Shown in pieces: positions 1-11,401 of a stretch of 64,000 nucleotides of DNA. How positions within the stretch are numbered: the first letter of the stretch is position 1; every line of letters begins with the position of its first letter. Under the pieces are notes generated by a model, which worked only from the letters and a program-made list of their open reading frames with translations, had not been told where the DNA came from and made no database searches. The stretch covers positions 27,550,870-27,614,869 of the forward strand of contig JBBCBC010000009.1 in the NCBI GenBank assembly GCA_037126765.1. The letters are read 5' to 3'. Source of the DNA: Stenogyne calaminthoides. Its lineage: Eukaryota > Streptophyta > Magnoliopsida > Lamiales > Lamiaceae. A program made the translations under genes and the position numbers.

Positions 1-1175
1 GCCGTATTACAAATCAAATAACTATATATTGAAATAACAAAGAAATTAAAATTAAATTTTCATTCTGTTAAATTGAAAAGAAGAATTTTTAGGAGATTTC
101 ATCGACAAAAAAGACATTTTGTGATTACAATTACTAATAAATACAAAATGACTGCATATAAATAGGTATATTTACACTTCCGCTTGCAATTTTAGCTATA
201 TATGTAATCCTGTTTGTACCTATTAATAATTTGTATAAAAAATTTATATATATAAGTAATTTTCTCAAATTTTTATTACATAATACTATAACAAATTAAA
301 TAAATAGAAGAAATAATGTATATTGCCGTTAAAAAAAAAGTAAAAAGAAAAATGTAATTATGAAATTTAAAATAGAGAAACTTTACCTTAAAACTAAAAT
401 AAAAAAATGATCATGTATGATTTTATAGTGTATACGTTGGTTCATGTCTGACGGTCCAACCCCACTCCCCACCACCAAATTTATGTCAATCTTTATATTT
501 TTTAAAATTATTTTATCATTTTAAATACTAATAAAAAACTCGCTCGCAAAAATACGTTACAATAGTAAACGTGCACGTTTATTTGGGACGGGGGAAGTAA
601 CAATTATCTTTAAACATTTTATGAAAGATTGATTTAACCCAAAAAATATTAACACCGATTCAAGATATATATAATATAATATAATATATATTAGACTAAT
701 TTTTTTTTTTTAGACTATTAGACCAATTCTTTTAGATAAATATTAATATAATATATATTAAATAAAAAAATTGATACAAGTCGAAAGCAATGATGATTAG
801 ATCCTTGTTGGAATTTATTCTCTAAAATAGATGTATAGAGAATTAGAGGGAGATCATTCCGATAGATCATTCCCGTGCATTTTCAAACGTTATTTTTAGT
901 AAGTAATATTAGTTGATGAGTATTAATTATTTTTTAAAAATAATAATAATTGTATATAGATGTATTATAAAATTAGTGTACAAGAAACTTACTCAGAGAG
1001 ATATTAGTAACACTCATATGAACTACATTTATACATGGATTATATCATCAAGTATGCATTAAAAGCTATTGTTATTTGAAAAAATGATTTAATTTTCAAA
1101 CAAAGGATAGTTTTTATGCATAACAATAATATTAAAATAAGTAAGGTGATGTTTGTTTTCAAATGGGGGAGGTCT
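1..1175. other. AT-rich spacer, no gene seen
   Basis: I see no coding region or RNA gene here. The stretch is very AT-rich with short poly-A and poly-T runs. Around 583-600 the sequence reads like the right end of a Stowaway-type MITE (a run ending in gggaagta), and the AT-rich part before it, with an actcgc motif near 540, resembles the MITE at 54647-54875. No matching left terminus is visible, so this would be an orphan end. Confidence 0.6.
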
Positions 1176-1357
1176 TGTGATGATAATTAGAATATCACCA
1201 AGTAATGAGGTGATGAGAGGATTACCACTATATATAAAGATACAATTACAATAATATTGACTTAGTATTAAGGAAAGGTCAAATGTAATTAAATACAAGA
1301 TCTAATCTATAATTACATATCAATTATCCTTAATATACATATAAATTATCTCTAATA
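1176..1357 (-). repeat. Putative 3' LTR of copia element A
   Basis: Read on the minus strand, the RNase H remnant ends in a purine-rich stretch near 1358-1366. A sequence starting TATTAGAGATAA follows (probably a mutated TGTTAG start), with a TATATATAG box, and it ends at a CA near 1176. A length near 180 bp fits short-LTR copia lineages. The second LTR is not in the window, so the boundaries are inferred only from the PPT position and the TG/CA ends. Confidence 0.4.
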
Positions 1358-1899
1358 CCTCCGCAAGGGTTGCTTGGGTGAAGACAAACAAAAGTTTTGG
1401 AAACGTAAGAAGCTCAAAAGCGGGTCGAGGCATACTCTTGGTGAAAATATCCGCCAAACCAAGATGAGATGGAACAAAACGCGGAAATCTTCCCCAGAGG
1501 AAACTAATTCATTTAACAAAGTGATAGTCCAGATCAATGTGTTTTGCCTGCTTGGAGCAACCGGATTTCGACCGATAAAAATAACACTTTGTTGTCACAC
1601 AAGAGTTCCGGACGATTGAGATTTTGACCCGAGCTCACCGAGAAGATTGGTGAGCCAAACAATCTCCGCCACAGATTTGCCATAAGACGGTATTCAGATT
1701 CACAACTTGAGCGAAGCCATCAGAGGTCAAGCTTTTTCAAGACTCCAAGAAATGAGATTTCCGCCAAGAAAATCGAGTAACCATACGTGGATCGTTCCGT
1801 CTCAATGCAACGGCCCAATCAAAGATCGAGTACCCAATGACAAAGCAGATTGATGCCGAGTAAAGGATAAGCCAAAATGGACTGCATCTTCACATAACG
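1358..1899 (-). pseudogene. Copia element A RNase H fragment
   Basis: This is the RNase H end of a Ty1/copia polyprotein, which would degrade the RNA strand during reverse transcription in cytoplasmic virus-like particles. On the minus strand the reading passes through a DWAG-like segment, a Gly-Tyr-Ser-Ile-Phe-Leu-Gly-Gly block, an AEIVWLTNLL-like helix and a CDNK segment. It ends in the IFSP/VFTK-like tail typical of copia C-termini. These pieces lie in different frames and are separated by stops and single-base indels, so the reading frame is not intact. The domain identity is clear and the exact limits are not. Confidence 0.72.
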
Positions 1900-2790
1900 T
1901 GAAGATCCGCTTAATAAAGATTAAAATGATCATCAGAGGTGAGTGAAGAAATTGACTAACAACATTCACAAAGATACGACAACCGATGGCGGTAATAGTC
2001 GTAATCAAGGGCCCCGACTAAAGAGCTAGATAAAGTGAGATCATGGAACGGCAATAACACTTACCAAAAACCTCTCCACCGGCAAGTGGGGTGGAAACCG
2101 TTTGAACTAATAGTTTTGCCCATTCCAAAATGTCAAGAAGATATTTGGCCCGCCAACAAAAAGACCATATCCAAGTGTACGAGACCTCAAGACCAAGGAA
2201 ATAGTTAAGACGCCCAAATCCTTAATAGCAAATTCCTTATGCGTATGCAATGAATGTTTTGAGCATGTCACCATCATTTCGTGATAATTATATCATCTAC
2301 GACAAGAGTAGATAGAGAATAGAAGTAATTTTAATGAGATAGAACAAAGATGAGTCGACGACTCGCCAAATCCCAAGTCAAGAGATATGTACTAAATCGC
2401 TGAAACTAAGCAAGAGGGGCTTGTTTCGCATCATACAACGCCTTCTTTAGACGACAAACATGATTCGAAAGCGCGGATCAACAAACCTTGAGGTTGATCC
2501 ATGAAAACCGGTTTGTCAAGAAATCCATCGAGAAACGCATTTTGACATCTAACTCGATGCAACTTAATTCATCGAGACCCACAACAAGAGCAAGAATAAC
2601 TCTAATAAAGAGTGCAGACGGACAACCGGGTCAATGTATGATGAAAATCAGCCCCGAACCTCGAAAGTGAACCCTCGTACATTATAGGCGAGCTTTTATG
2701 ACGCTCAATAGTGCCATTTAATGAAACTTGGTCTCTAAAAACCCACTTTAACCAACAATATTAGAGACGGGAAGGACGAGGTATAAGATC
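1900..2790 (-). pseudogene. Copia element A reverse transcriptase fragment
   Basis: This is a degraded copia reverse transcriptase. On the minus strand it contains the WVF..K.KF..NGTIERHKARL segment near 2700-2760 and a DGFLDKPVF-like stretch near 2490-2540. A VCRLKKALY segment lies near 2430-2470. The catalytic VDD box is encoded by the complement of 2289-2300 and is followed by IIIT. After that motif the predicted cacagg appears as cacg, one of the CAG-to-CG changes seen across the window. The usual Tyr before VDD is not in frame. This region lies between the integrase tail at 2791-3583 and the RNase H at 1358-1899, which is the Ty1/copia order. Confidence 0.75.
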
Positions 2791-3583
2791 CCACATATTA
2801 TTTTGACGAGCATCGATTCTTCCTCGCATATAGCGCATAACCATTCTCGAGATTCGGGCAGCCGGATTTGAAACCCTAAGTTCAGAGTTAGCAGTCAGAG
2901 AGGATAGAAAGAAGGCAAGAAAGATCAACGGGTAACGAGGCTTGAACACCGCAAGACGGGCACGCGCCACCATTGATGGACGGCCCCGCTGGACGGGATT
3001 GGTGGATCGGGGACCGCAACAGAGCGGGTCTGAGCCGGGTTGGCTAGTGGTGCCATGGCGAGGCTGGGTTAGGGCGGGCGGGCGGTGCTCGATCAACAGA
3101 GAGACGGGAGCTGCTCATCGCCCAAAGATATGATGTGGGATGAGAAAAAGTGGCGTATAACAGGGATGATGGATGGCGTAGAGGCGGCACGATGATAGTA
3201 CCATCAAAAAACTTGAGATATCCAAATTGGACAATGTGATGACGCAGACGAAGTTCTCGTGAGAAAGGAAAACATAGTTCATCAAATTGAGCATGCCTCG
3301 ATAGAAAAACCCGAGAAGTAGCCGGATCAAGCAACAAAAATCCCTTTATGTGCGCTTATTGTACCCAAGAAAGATGCAAGGTCGACTTTTGGGTGCCAAC
3401 TTGTGTTCAAAGATAGTCCTCAAAAATGGATAAACTCGACAAACCTAACGGTTTAAATTGGCATAGTTTGGAATCGATCCAAAAAGAAGCTCAAAGGGAG
3501 ACTTGTTAGACAAAGATGCATGAAGGCGCACGATTAATAACATAAACCGCAGGGCAAATGCATCAAACCACAACGATACAAGA
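2791..3583 (-). pseudogene. Copia element A integrase C-terminal part and linker
   Basis: On the minus strand 3445-3583 encodes NKSPFELLFGSIPNYANL, the conserved C-terminal segment of copia integrase. Next come an FLGYN/KGF..LDP block and SRVFLSRHAQFDELCFPF near 3240-3340. A Pro/Ser-rich, poorly conserved linker precedes the reverse transcriptase. The upstream integrase core, protease, gag and 5' LTR are missing because the sequence runs into the N gap at 3584. The linker is GC-richer (2942-3120) than its surroundings, which is common in these linkers. Confidence 0.72.
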
Positions 3584-4083
3584 NNNNNNNNNNNNNNNNN
3601 NNNNNNNNNNNNNNNNNNNNNNNNNNNNNNNNNNNNNNNNNNNNNNNNNNNNNNNNNNNNNNNNNNNNNNNNNNNNNNNNNNNNNNNNNNNNNNNNNNNN
3701 NNNNNNNNNNNNNNNNNNNNNNNNNNNNNNNNNNNNNNNNNNNNNNNNNNNNNNNNNNNNNNNNNNNNNNNNNNNNNNNNNNNNNNNNNNNNNNNNNNNN
3801 NNNNNNNNNNNNNNNNNNNNNNNNNNNNNNNNNNNNNNNNNNNNNNNNNNNNNNNNNNNNNNNNNNNNNNNNNNNNNNNNNNNNNNNNNNNNNNNNNNNN
3901 NNNNNNNNNNNNNNNNNNNNNNNNNNNNNNNNNNNNNNNNNNNNNNNNNNNNNNNNNNNNNNNNNNNNNNNNNNNNNNNNNNNNNNNNNNNNNNNNNNNN
4001 NNNNNNNNNNNNNNNNNNNNNNNNNNNNNNNNNNNNNNNNNNNNNNNNNNNNNNNNNNNNNNNNNNNNNNNNNNNNNNNNNNN
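3584..4083. other. Assembly gap, exactly 500 N
   Basis: Every base from 3584 to 4083 is N. The round length suggests a placeholder of unknown true size. On one side a copia integrase is cut mid-domain. On the other side the last exon of the LITAF gene is cut a few codons before its expected end. Any protein predicted across the gap joins these two unrelated sequences and is meaningless. Confidence 1.
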
Positions 4084-5235
4084 AAAACTCTCCTGTACCC
4101 AGTGTGGAGGATCCATCACAAGAACAAATATCGGACTTCTCAAAAGTCAGCAACCTAACAAATAAAAAAAATTAAAACTTCTTAGTCCTTTCTTAAAAAA
4201 TTGGCATTTGTCAATTTAAAAAGTGGCATAAATTTTAACCTTCTGATGGCAACTTGAGCAATAATGATATTTGTGCCATAAACAGTCCATCGAAGGGCTG
4301 AAGAAAACAGAGACAAGCATCATCGGCATCATACACAACCAACAAAAGCAGCTAAACTTGGTTTTGACCTAAATTTCAAGCAAACAACAAATATAGCAGA
4401 GTAAAGTAACAATATCAGTACTAAAACAAAAAAAAGTCATCAAAGAACACCACAACAGTACTAACCAAAAAAGGCAATCTTGGAAAAGGTGGAAATTAAG
4501 CAAATGATAAACAAATGGAAAGGTACTACACTGTTTTTACTTAACAATAGTTGAACTTCAATAAAGCCAGTCTCAATGAAGTTGTTCATAAATTCAATAC
4601 CACGAGATATAAATGATAAGCAATTGAATTGCAAGAAACCAAAGCCCGTATCATAATGCCAAAGTGTAAGATTCTTCTTAGGAAGAGTCCATTGTGAGCA
4701 TGGTACTAGCATAATAAAGCAGCTAACTCAATGATCCTTAGAGACAATTTTAATCCAAAAATTAATTGTGTCGACCTGATACAACACATTTGAATTATAA
4801 TTGATCTTGAATTCAGTTTAATCTCTGTTACAGCGCAGGAATATGAACAATCACATGGCAAATACTTTAATTCACGAACAGAAAACAGTTAAGCCAAATT
4901 AGATCTACACACATCTTTCACAGCAAAAAATTCAAACCCTAAAAATAGTAGATTTAATTTTTAAAAAAATTACAAATTACTACAGAAAAGGTAGAATCAT
5001 ACTTGACGGTGGTGACGCCGGAGCCACCGCAGTGAGCCTAATTGAACGGCGCAGGGGTTATCGGTAAATTGTCTGTTGAATAGAATTCCTTTGGGGTCAC
5101 CAAAAACAGCGTTCGGTGGGATGTCGCCAGCCTTGATAGGGGTTTTGCGCAACGTAATTGCTGCAGCACCGGCGCCTGATACGCGGCGTATGGAATCCCG
5201 ATCGCCGGCTCATCGTTCTTGTACGTTTTCTCCAT
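4084..5235 (-). pseudogene. GILP1: LITAF-domain (GILP-type) protein gene, three exons, disrupted
   Basis: Plant GILP-type proteins are small LITAF-domain proteins. They bind zinc through two CxxC motifs flanking a membrane-inserting stretch and are linked to cell-death control at the plasma membrane. Exon 1 is 5235-5003: MEKTYKNDEPAIGIPY, then NPYQ, IPPNAVFGDPKGI and TPAPFN, followed by a GT donor at 5002-5001. Exon 2 is 4368-4240: SKPSLAAFVGC, MMPMML, PSMDCLWHKYHYCSSC, with AG and GT borders. Exon 3 is 4154 to the gap: EKSD and VMDPPHWVQESF. Splice phases fit (AA|G gives Lys, and AAG|GTT). Exon 1 changes frame several times, one extra base breaks exon 2, and two extra T break exon 3. The codon for the first zinc Cys reads TAG. 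The start at 5235 gives the family-typical N-terminus. This is either a pseudogene or a real gene with consensus errors. The family call is secure. Confidence 0.85.
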
Positions 5236-6785
5236 CGCTATTGAATACTTCCGAGGAAACACGAATCACTTGAGATATGATAATTAAACTATAAATCAGT
5301 CGATTGATCCTCGATTTCCGATACTTATATACAGGAAATTGGGAAATTAGAGATTTTTCAAAGATTAATTGGAAAATACCGTAAGGGTTGAACTTTGAAT
5401 ACGTGGGGGCTTCTGGAGAGCCCAAAGTTACCCAGGCACCAACATTTATTATATATTATTTATACATTATAAAAATTTAAAAAATTTAAATCCTATTTAT
5501 ATTAAATTAATTTAAAAAAAAATGAATCGTTTTTCTTAATTTTTTTTCCCAAATCAAATGAAGCCTAATTTTCTAACATCTGAATGCCTATCTTGATAAA
5601 ACCTTTTCCTCTGGCATTTGGGTTGGGGTTAGCTTATACTGATAGTTGATCGAATTGAGATGAGTTTTTCTTGAAAATTTTGATTTTAGCAAATGAGTCT
5701 GGGTGTTTGTTGCATTCGAATGTAATCTTTGGGTGAATTGGCATTGCTAATATGCTAGTGCATTGATTAGGCAATTGACGATAATCTAGGAGCATATGAA
5801 TGCGTTATTCAATAAGATGATGAAATCACATTTGGCACTAGTTGCATTTATATGTTATGAGCAAACATTTGTACTATATAATAAATACAAAGCGCCTATG
5901 AACCGGCCATATTCAAAAGCGCTATAGACCGGTCAAAAAGCGCCAAAAGCGGATCGAACCGGGAACAGGTGCGAACCCGCCGAACTGCCGATCTGTGGGT
6001 TACATATCAGTTTTCATTTGACTCGACGATGGCAGCCATGCAGTTTCAATTTGAGTTGCAGTGTTTTGATGGGTGAAGTGGGACGAAAGACGAAGTTCAG
6101 TAATTACTATTTCTGTTTTAATTGAAATATTGAATGTGAGTTTAAAATCATTTAATTTTTCAATACCTACAAATATTAAAATTTATTTAATTAATGGACC
6201 ATGTCCACCTAGAATTGTGGGACCGTTTAAAGCTTAGATTTTAAATTTTAGTTAATTGCTTTTATTTTCTTAACAAATAATTAATTATAATAATATAAAT
6301 ACCATTTCTTATTCTTGAAAAAAAAAAAATTATTAGACGTGCCTACTTTTATTCTAATTTCAAAAATTAAAGGAAAAAAAATGCATGGAAATATATAATT
6401 TATACATTTAAATGGTATAATATTTAATTATATTTGTCATCTGAAAATTTCGGCCATTTTAATAGCTTGATTAGGATCAAATTGAGGCAAAGGCCATGTT
6501 AAGGCTGTCCCGAACCGATGCTACTTCGCTTTTAAAACATGGGTAATTGGTGAAGGTATATATATATGACTTACTGAACTTAAGTGGATCACTAATTTTG
6601 TTAAAAACCTTGATTGTTGGGTATATCAAGTAGTCTCTTCCATCTCATCACCACTTCATTATCTTCTTCTAGTTATTGTAGCCTTCCCTGTTGTCTCTTT
6701 TATTTATGTACAAGAGTTGTTTCTGTCATGATATTTGAATATAGGCTACGAAAACGTCAATAGGAGTTGATTATTTTCTTGCAGG
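5236..6785. other. Low-copy spacer upstream of the LITAF gene
   Basis: I see no gene here. 5236-5450 would hold the 5' UTR and promoter of the minus-strand LITAF gene, but I could not pick a convincing TATA box. Around 5893-5960 there is a GC-richer patch with a repeated gaaccggcc/gaccggtc motif of unknown nature. The rest is AT-rich. CTG and CAG triplets are about as frequent as expected, unlike in the transposon blocks. Confidence 0.5.
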
Positions 6786-6884
6786 GTCATGATTAGGTAA
6801 ACGTGCTGGCAAGACTGCAGCTGAGAACGTGCTGTTGTATGAAAATAATGACCTGCCATTCTCCTTAGATTTTTGGTTGTAGTG
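6786..6884 (+). other. Possible terminal exon, unrecognised
   Basis: A good splice acceptor (ttttcttgcag ending at 6784) is followed by a frame reading LGKRAGKTAAENVLLYENN and then DLPFSLDFWL before a TAG. The composition looks protein-like. An in-frame TGA lies just after the acceptor, no upstream exon was found, and I do not recognise the peptide. It may be chance or a gene relic. Confidence 0.15.
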
Positions 6885-7712
6885 TTTTGATAGTATTTCT
6901 ATGTGCTGAACATGGAACAATGATTGTGTGATAATTTTACTGTCATTTTTTGCACTTTATATTTTGTCACTACAATCATATATAGATTTGCTTGTATTAA
7001 TGGTTCGGAATGTTATTATAGTTGTAATGGAGACTTATAAGTGTCTTCAATGAAAATTGGCATTTGCTTTGTGATGCATGAAAAATGAAGCCATACCAGA
7101 TGTCAAATTTGAATTTAAAACTGTATTTATTGGTGCTGGATCAGACCACGAGCCATACATGGTTTTCAAATCCTACAAGTCTATTTTTCGATGCAACAAG
7201 CGGAGAGTCATTTGGAGTTTTCTAGAAGAAGTTGTGTCTCTTTTGTCTTGATTTGTGACAGTCTCCTTGAAAAAAAAATGCCTCTAGATCATGAATTTTG
7301 TGTTTTTTGAGTTTAAATTTGTATTGATTGGGCTGAATCAAGCCAGGAGCCATACATTCCCCTGCAACTAATAGGATACCTGCCAGCATCCTCCATCAGG
7401 AACGACAAGCTCAACAACTGAGTGCTTATTTAACACTGGGAGTAGATGATGAAGATAGAAATATGGAGGCAGCTGAGTTTTGCACTTTGAAACAAGGGAT
7501 ATTTTTTCTTCCTCCTTGCTCCTTTAAGATCCTTTGGAAGTGTTTTTCACAATTCTGATATCGTCTCCTAAAAAAGCTGCCATAAATTGATCCTCACTAT
7601 AGATATACAACACATTATAGAGATATAACAAGTAATTTTAGAAAACATTCAAACAAATTCACATAAGCAACATTGGATAGTAGAAGCATGTAATCAGTAA
7701 AAATGAACAGAC
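6885..7712. repeat. Low-copy DNA with a short diverged direct repeat
   Basis: No gene is recognised. Two segments of about 50 bp, near 7111-7165 and 7308-7360, share the pattern gtattgattgg..gctg.atca...gagccatacat. They are about 200 bp apart. Nothing else stands out. Confidence 0.4.
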
Positions 7713-8674
7713 CTGATCCCTTTGCTACTGGTTGTGGATTTTATCTAAGGAATGCCTAAGCGTAGCATTCAGAAGTCGAACAACCCTGGCGACATCACAA
7801 ATCTGCAGAAAAATAAAGGAGATGAAAATTTATGTGAAATTACTCTGGGATGTGATTAAAATATGAAGCTGCTTGAATTTAAATGTATGAATGCTTATAC
7901 CCAGTGTCATGTCCCAAATGATCTCGTAACCAAGAACCTCCTATTACCAAGGTTTTATACTACTAAAGACAAAAAGCTTCGTATGAGAGCAAGTAAATGC
8001 GTGAGAAGGGATAACTTAGCACAAATCATACCCATCCTAAAAAAAGTGTTAAAACACTAATGCTTAACTTATCAAAATCTCACCGTGAGGCGATTACCAA
8101 ATGCAAGTGTCTTTCTTCTACTTCTTCTCTCAAAGATTAAACCATCTACAATGCAATAAAACCTAATAGAGTAATCCTTTCAAAAAAAAAAACCTAATAG
8201 AGTAATGCTACGACTGTTATCTTTTCATTCATAGTAACTTTAACAAAATACCAACATTCCTGCAAGAAATGCCCAAAAGATTAAACCGAAGATCCAGTGA
8301 ATTAATTCCATACCTAATCTCCAAATCTTACCAACACAATCAATGAATTCAAATGGATTCACAGCGTTTATACACAATCAACACCATAAGAAAAATATAC
8401 AAAATCATTTCAACATATTCAGCGCATGTATTCCACATGCTACAATTTAAGCAAACTATGCAAAACATACCTAATCTGTATCAAAAAAAAAAAGAAAAAC
8501 AGAGAGGGATTAGAAAAAAGGCAAAAGGCGTAGTTATTTACTTATCTCGAGGGCACCAAACGCGAAGAAGAAGGAGAAGCGGAGCCGTTCCTGCTGCCAG
8601 CTTCATTTAAATTCGTACAACCAAGCCGTCTACTTATACCCCTCAATGGCGCCGCCGACTTCTTCGAATAGGCG
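7713..8674 (-). other. Possible small split gene, unrecognised
   Basis: On the minus strand an ATG near 8674 opens MSAAYSKKSAAPLRGISRRL and continues through a Ser/Asn-rich stretch to a TAA near 8538. A GTG just before that stop could be a phase-0 donor. At 7802 a strong acceptor (tttttctgcag) leads into ICDVARVVRLLNATLRHSL and then DKIHNQ and TAG. A further GT lies at 7712, in what would be 3' UTR. 8540-8880 is GC-rich, as plant first exons and promoters often are. I do not recognise the product. A transcript would be needed to show that the pieces belong together. Confidence 0.25.
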
Positions 8675-9339
8675 GCGCTCATCCCTGCCCTGGTCGATGA
8701 ACAACATCTCAATGCCTATCTTAGACGACCTCGAGGACCGGTCGAATCACACGCGAGTTCGGGCCCGCCGCAAGCACAAGAAATCCGGCCGAGGGCAGGC
8801 TAGACTTCACGCGCAAAATCATCGCCAAAGCTCCTCCAATGGTGGCCAATCGTGCTCCTTGTTTGAGGCAGAATTGGTTCTCCCAAATAATTAGGGCTCG
8901 ATCAATATGTTTGAATAGCAATATCAATAGTTTTAATTATATTCCTGTCAAAAAAAAAAAAGAAATTAATAATTTTAATTATATTTAAAAGTGTTATAAT
9001 ATAAAAATGAAATATTATAAATATATATGTGTTATTTTTTTATTGAAGGGATGATTTTATCATTTTATAAATATTAATTTAATTTATTAGTAGAGGCGTC
9101 GGTGATGCGATTGCCGATATTTGTCATGAAAGCCTTATTAGTCTGAAATCTTGTCATTTAAAATTAAAATTATCACGTTGAATCAACGATCGGCCGGTAA
9201 TCAAATTTCCCTAGCGTTTGGAAGAGGCGGCGTTCTGACGATAGAACATCCCGTCTTAGTATTATGTCGCCATGATAGGATTGTCTGCAGGACACTAATT
9301 TAACAAAGAACCTTTGGATTGATGCTAAAAATATTCGCA
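8675..9339. other. Spacer between low-copy DNA and the nested transposon block
   Basis: 8675-8880 is GC-rich and could be the promoter side of the possible minus-strand gene. 8900-9170 is AT-rich with no structure. 9180-9339 is more complex and may already be badly decayed copia sequence leading into the RNase H remnant. I cannot assign it. Confidence 0.4.
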
Positions 9340-9862
9340 GAAATATAAAAAAAGAACTTCGAGATAGAGCGTTTGGTTTATCGGTCGGGCGGTTAATTCG
9401 AGGGATACGGGACTCATACTGCTGTCGAACATAGATTCGAGAAAATCTACCTCGGGTAATGTGTGTTATGCGGGAGGTGCGGTAAGTGACATGGAAGCGT
9501 TAAGCGAAATGCATCGCGAGATTCTACCATGAAGTCGAATATGTAGGCTTGTGAAGCGGCCGAAGAAGCGGTTAGGCTCAAGAACTTCTTAGTGGACTTG
9601 AACATAGTTAAATTTACTAACACTATCGCATCTATTATGATAATGTCGGGCGATTTGCAAATTCAAAGGAACGAAACCCGTATGGCGACAAACACATTGA
9701 AAGATAGTAACATCTTATCACAATCGTTAAGAGAAAAAAAAATATAAGTGTGGCAAAAGATTGCATCGGTGGATAACCTAGCGATTCATTACGTCTTGGA
9801 ATACATTCGAGAGACATTTGGAAGAAATGGGTGTCAAGTCGTTGTCGTCTGCTTTTGAGTAT
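9340..9862 (+). pseudogene. Old copia (C1) RNase H remnant
   Basis: This is the 3' end of a plus-strand copia polyprotein. Near 9431-9500 the frames read SRKSTSG and AGGAVS. Near 9555-9600 they read EAAKKR/RLKNFLVDLN-type RNase H helices. At 9750-9840 comes IASVDNLA followed by a segment equivalent to the copia tail (RHLEEMGVKSLSSAF pattern). Stops and frame changes break the reading. Upstream pol and gag are absent, so the element is 5'-truncated. It is followed at the usual spacing by a polypurine tract and LTR. Confidence 0.72.
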
Positions 9863-9931
9863 AAGTGGGAGAAATGTTATTAGGTTCATTCATGTAGGAC
9901 ATGAGACATCTTTGTAGTATACTTAAAAGCG

Positions 9932-9942
9932 AAGTGGGAGAT
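9932..9942 (+). other. Polypurine tract of C1
   Basis: The purine-rich aagtgggagat sits directly before the TGTTGGGG start of an LTR. This is the normal place for the plus-strand DNA primer of a copia element. Confidence 0.75.
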
Positions 9943-10270
9943 TGTTGGGGTTATCATTGAAAGTATCTTTCTTTTGTATAATGAGACTTAATTTATCACT
10001 TATTTACTGAGAATAAATCTTATTATCATTGTTCCTTTAAATATGAATGAATGTTATTTATTTATTTCAAGTCGTTCAATATTAGTACATATTGCATTGT
10101 AGTTAATGTGGTGATCTTGCGATCCGCGGGAAGAAGATCACATTAACAATTCCTTGTAAATAAGTACATCTTCACAACCTAGATGGAATTGAACACTCCA
10201 TTAGTAGAGGGTTGATGTGTAAAGCTCAGATTAACTTGTCTTGACGAAGATTCACTAGTGCATTGTGATG
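9943..10270 (+). repeat. C1 3' LTR, first part (LTR#1a)
   Basis: It starts TGTTGGGGTTAT right after the polypurine tract and matches the start of the LTR at 62446. It stops at 10270, where a second LTR of the same family begins. Its missing remainder is at 33565-34987. The last five bases (TGATG) nearly repeat the first five bases there (TGAAG), as expected for a target duplication. Confidence 0.8.
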
Positions 10271-10960
10271 TGTTGGGGTTATCTTTGGAAAGTATGTTTT
10301 TACTTTGTATAACCAAACTGAATTTATGTCTTATTTACTGAAAATAGATTCTTTATCATTGTTGCTTTAAATATTAATGAATGTTATATATATTTATTGC
10401 AAACTGTTCAATATTAGTCGAGTTACATTGTAGTTAATGTGGTGATGCGGGATCGCGAAGATCACGATGCGGTTCTTATAAATAAAGTACAAATTCACAA
10501 CCTAGATGAAATGAACAATCCGCCATTGAAAGGTTGAAGTGTAAGACTTCGAGTTGACTTGTCTTGACCAAGATTTCTTTTAGTGCATTATGATGCATTT
10601 GAATAGGACCCTCTGGCCGAAGATAAATTATTGATCTGGGACCTACAAGCGAAGATAAATTATTGATCTTGAATATAGAAGAATTAGACCTCGATTGGTT
10701 AGATTTATTTCTCAATCTATGTCCCTTAAATAGGATCGTGTGTAACTAATAATTATTGTTTTGATTCATGTTGGGTAGAGAATCAATGTGATTCAATACT
10801 TTGTGTTACGGGCAATATTATTAGTTACATGGCGATTGCTAGATTTATCTGAGAATGGTGTACAAGTATGTCTTCGTGATTTGTCCCCTTGGTGGGCTAT
10901 GAAGTTTTTATCACACTAAATCTTGCGAGTTGAATTGTTTAGGTATGGATAATAATCTTT
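10271..10960 (+). repeat. Inserted LTR of the same family, first part (LTR#2a)
   Basis: It begins TGTTGGGGTTATC and follows the family through the conserved gaaaggttgaagtgtaag and ttgacttgtcttgacc blocks. It ends near tatggataataat. The second part is at 32633-33564 and ends CCCCAACA. About 140 bp of the family LTR between the two parts is missing, probably lost at the junction with the minus-strand LTR that follows. Confidence 0.75.
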
Positions 10961-10966
10961 GAGCCA

Positions 10967-11401
10967 CAATAATTACTAACCCACGATCTTATTTAAGGGC
11001 CGAAGATTAAGAAATAACGAACCTTTGAGGTCTAATAATTCCCTAATCCGGTGTTGAAGATTTTATCCTCGTGTAGGTCTATTAAGTGCAATCTAGTGTA
11101 ATCTCTTGGTCAAGACAAACCAATCAGGCCTTACACTTCAACCTTTCCGCGATGGTTTGTTCATTTCCATCTGGAGTGCGTGAACAACGTACTTTTTAGT
11201 TACTGGTTTGTTAATTTAATCTTACGTGATCGATATCACTAAATTAACTACAATATAACACTTATTTTTATTGAACAATTATCGCATAAATATATGTAAC
11301 ATTGATGATATTTAAAGCATCGGTGATAAATAATTTATTTGATAAATAAGGCAATTAGATTTGGCTATAAAGTAAAAGCATATTTTCGATATAACCCAAC
11401 A
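10967..11401 (-). repeat. Truncated 3' LTR of minus-strand copia C2
   Basis: Read on the minus strand it starts TGTTGGGTTATA at 11401, directly after a polypurine tract (complement of 11402-11412, ataagggagat). It matches the C2 5' LTR at 30939-32632 closely, for example in the block around caccgatgctttaaatatca. Only the first 435 bp of about 1.7 kb remains. It is inverted relative to LTR#2a, so the pair 10271-10720 and 10967-11401 could form a long hairpin. That may explain the deletion at the junction. Confidence 0.8.

Noticed and set aside
3445..4175. Long open frames spanning the N gap
   Set aside because: They translate N as unknown residues and join copia integrase to the LITAF exon. 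They are artefacts.
8646..8894. 82-codon plus-strand Arg/Ser-rich open frame
   Set aside because: No motif, splice context or partner exon was found. The minus strand gives a slightly better gene model, itself weak.
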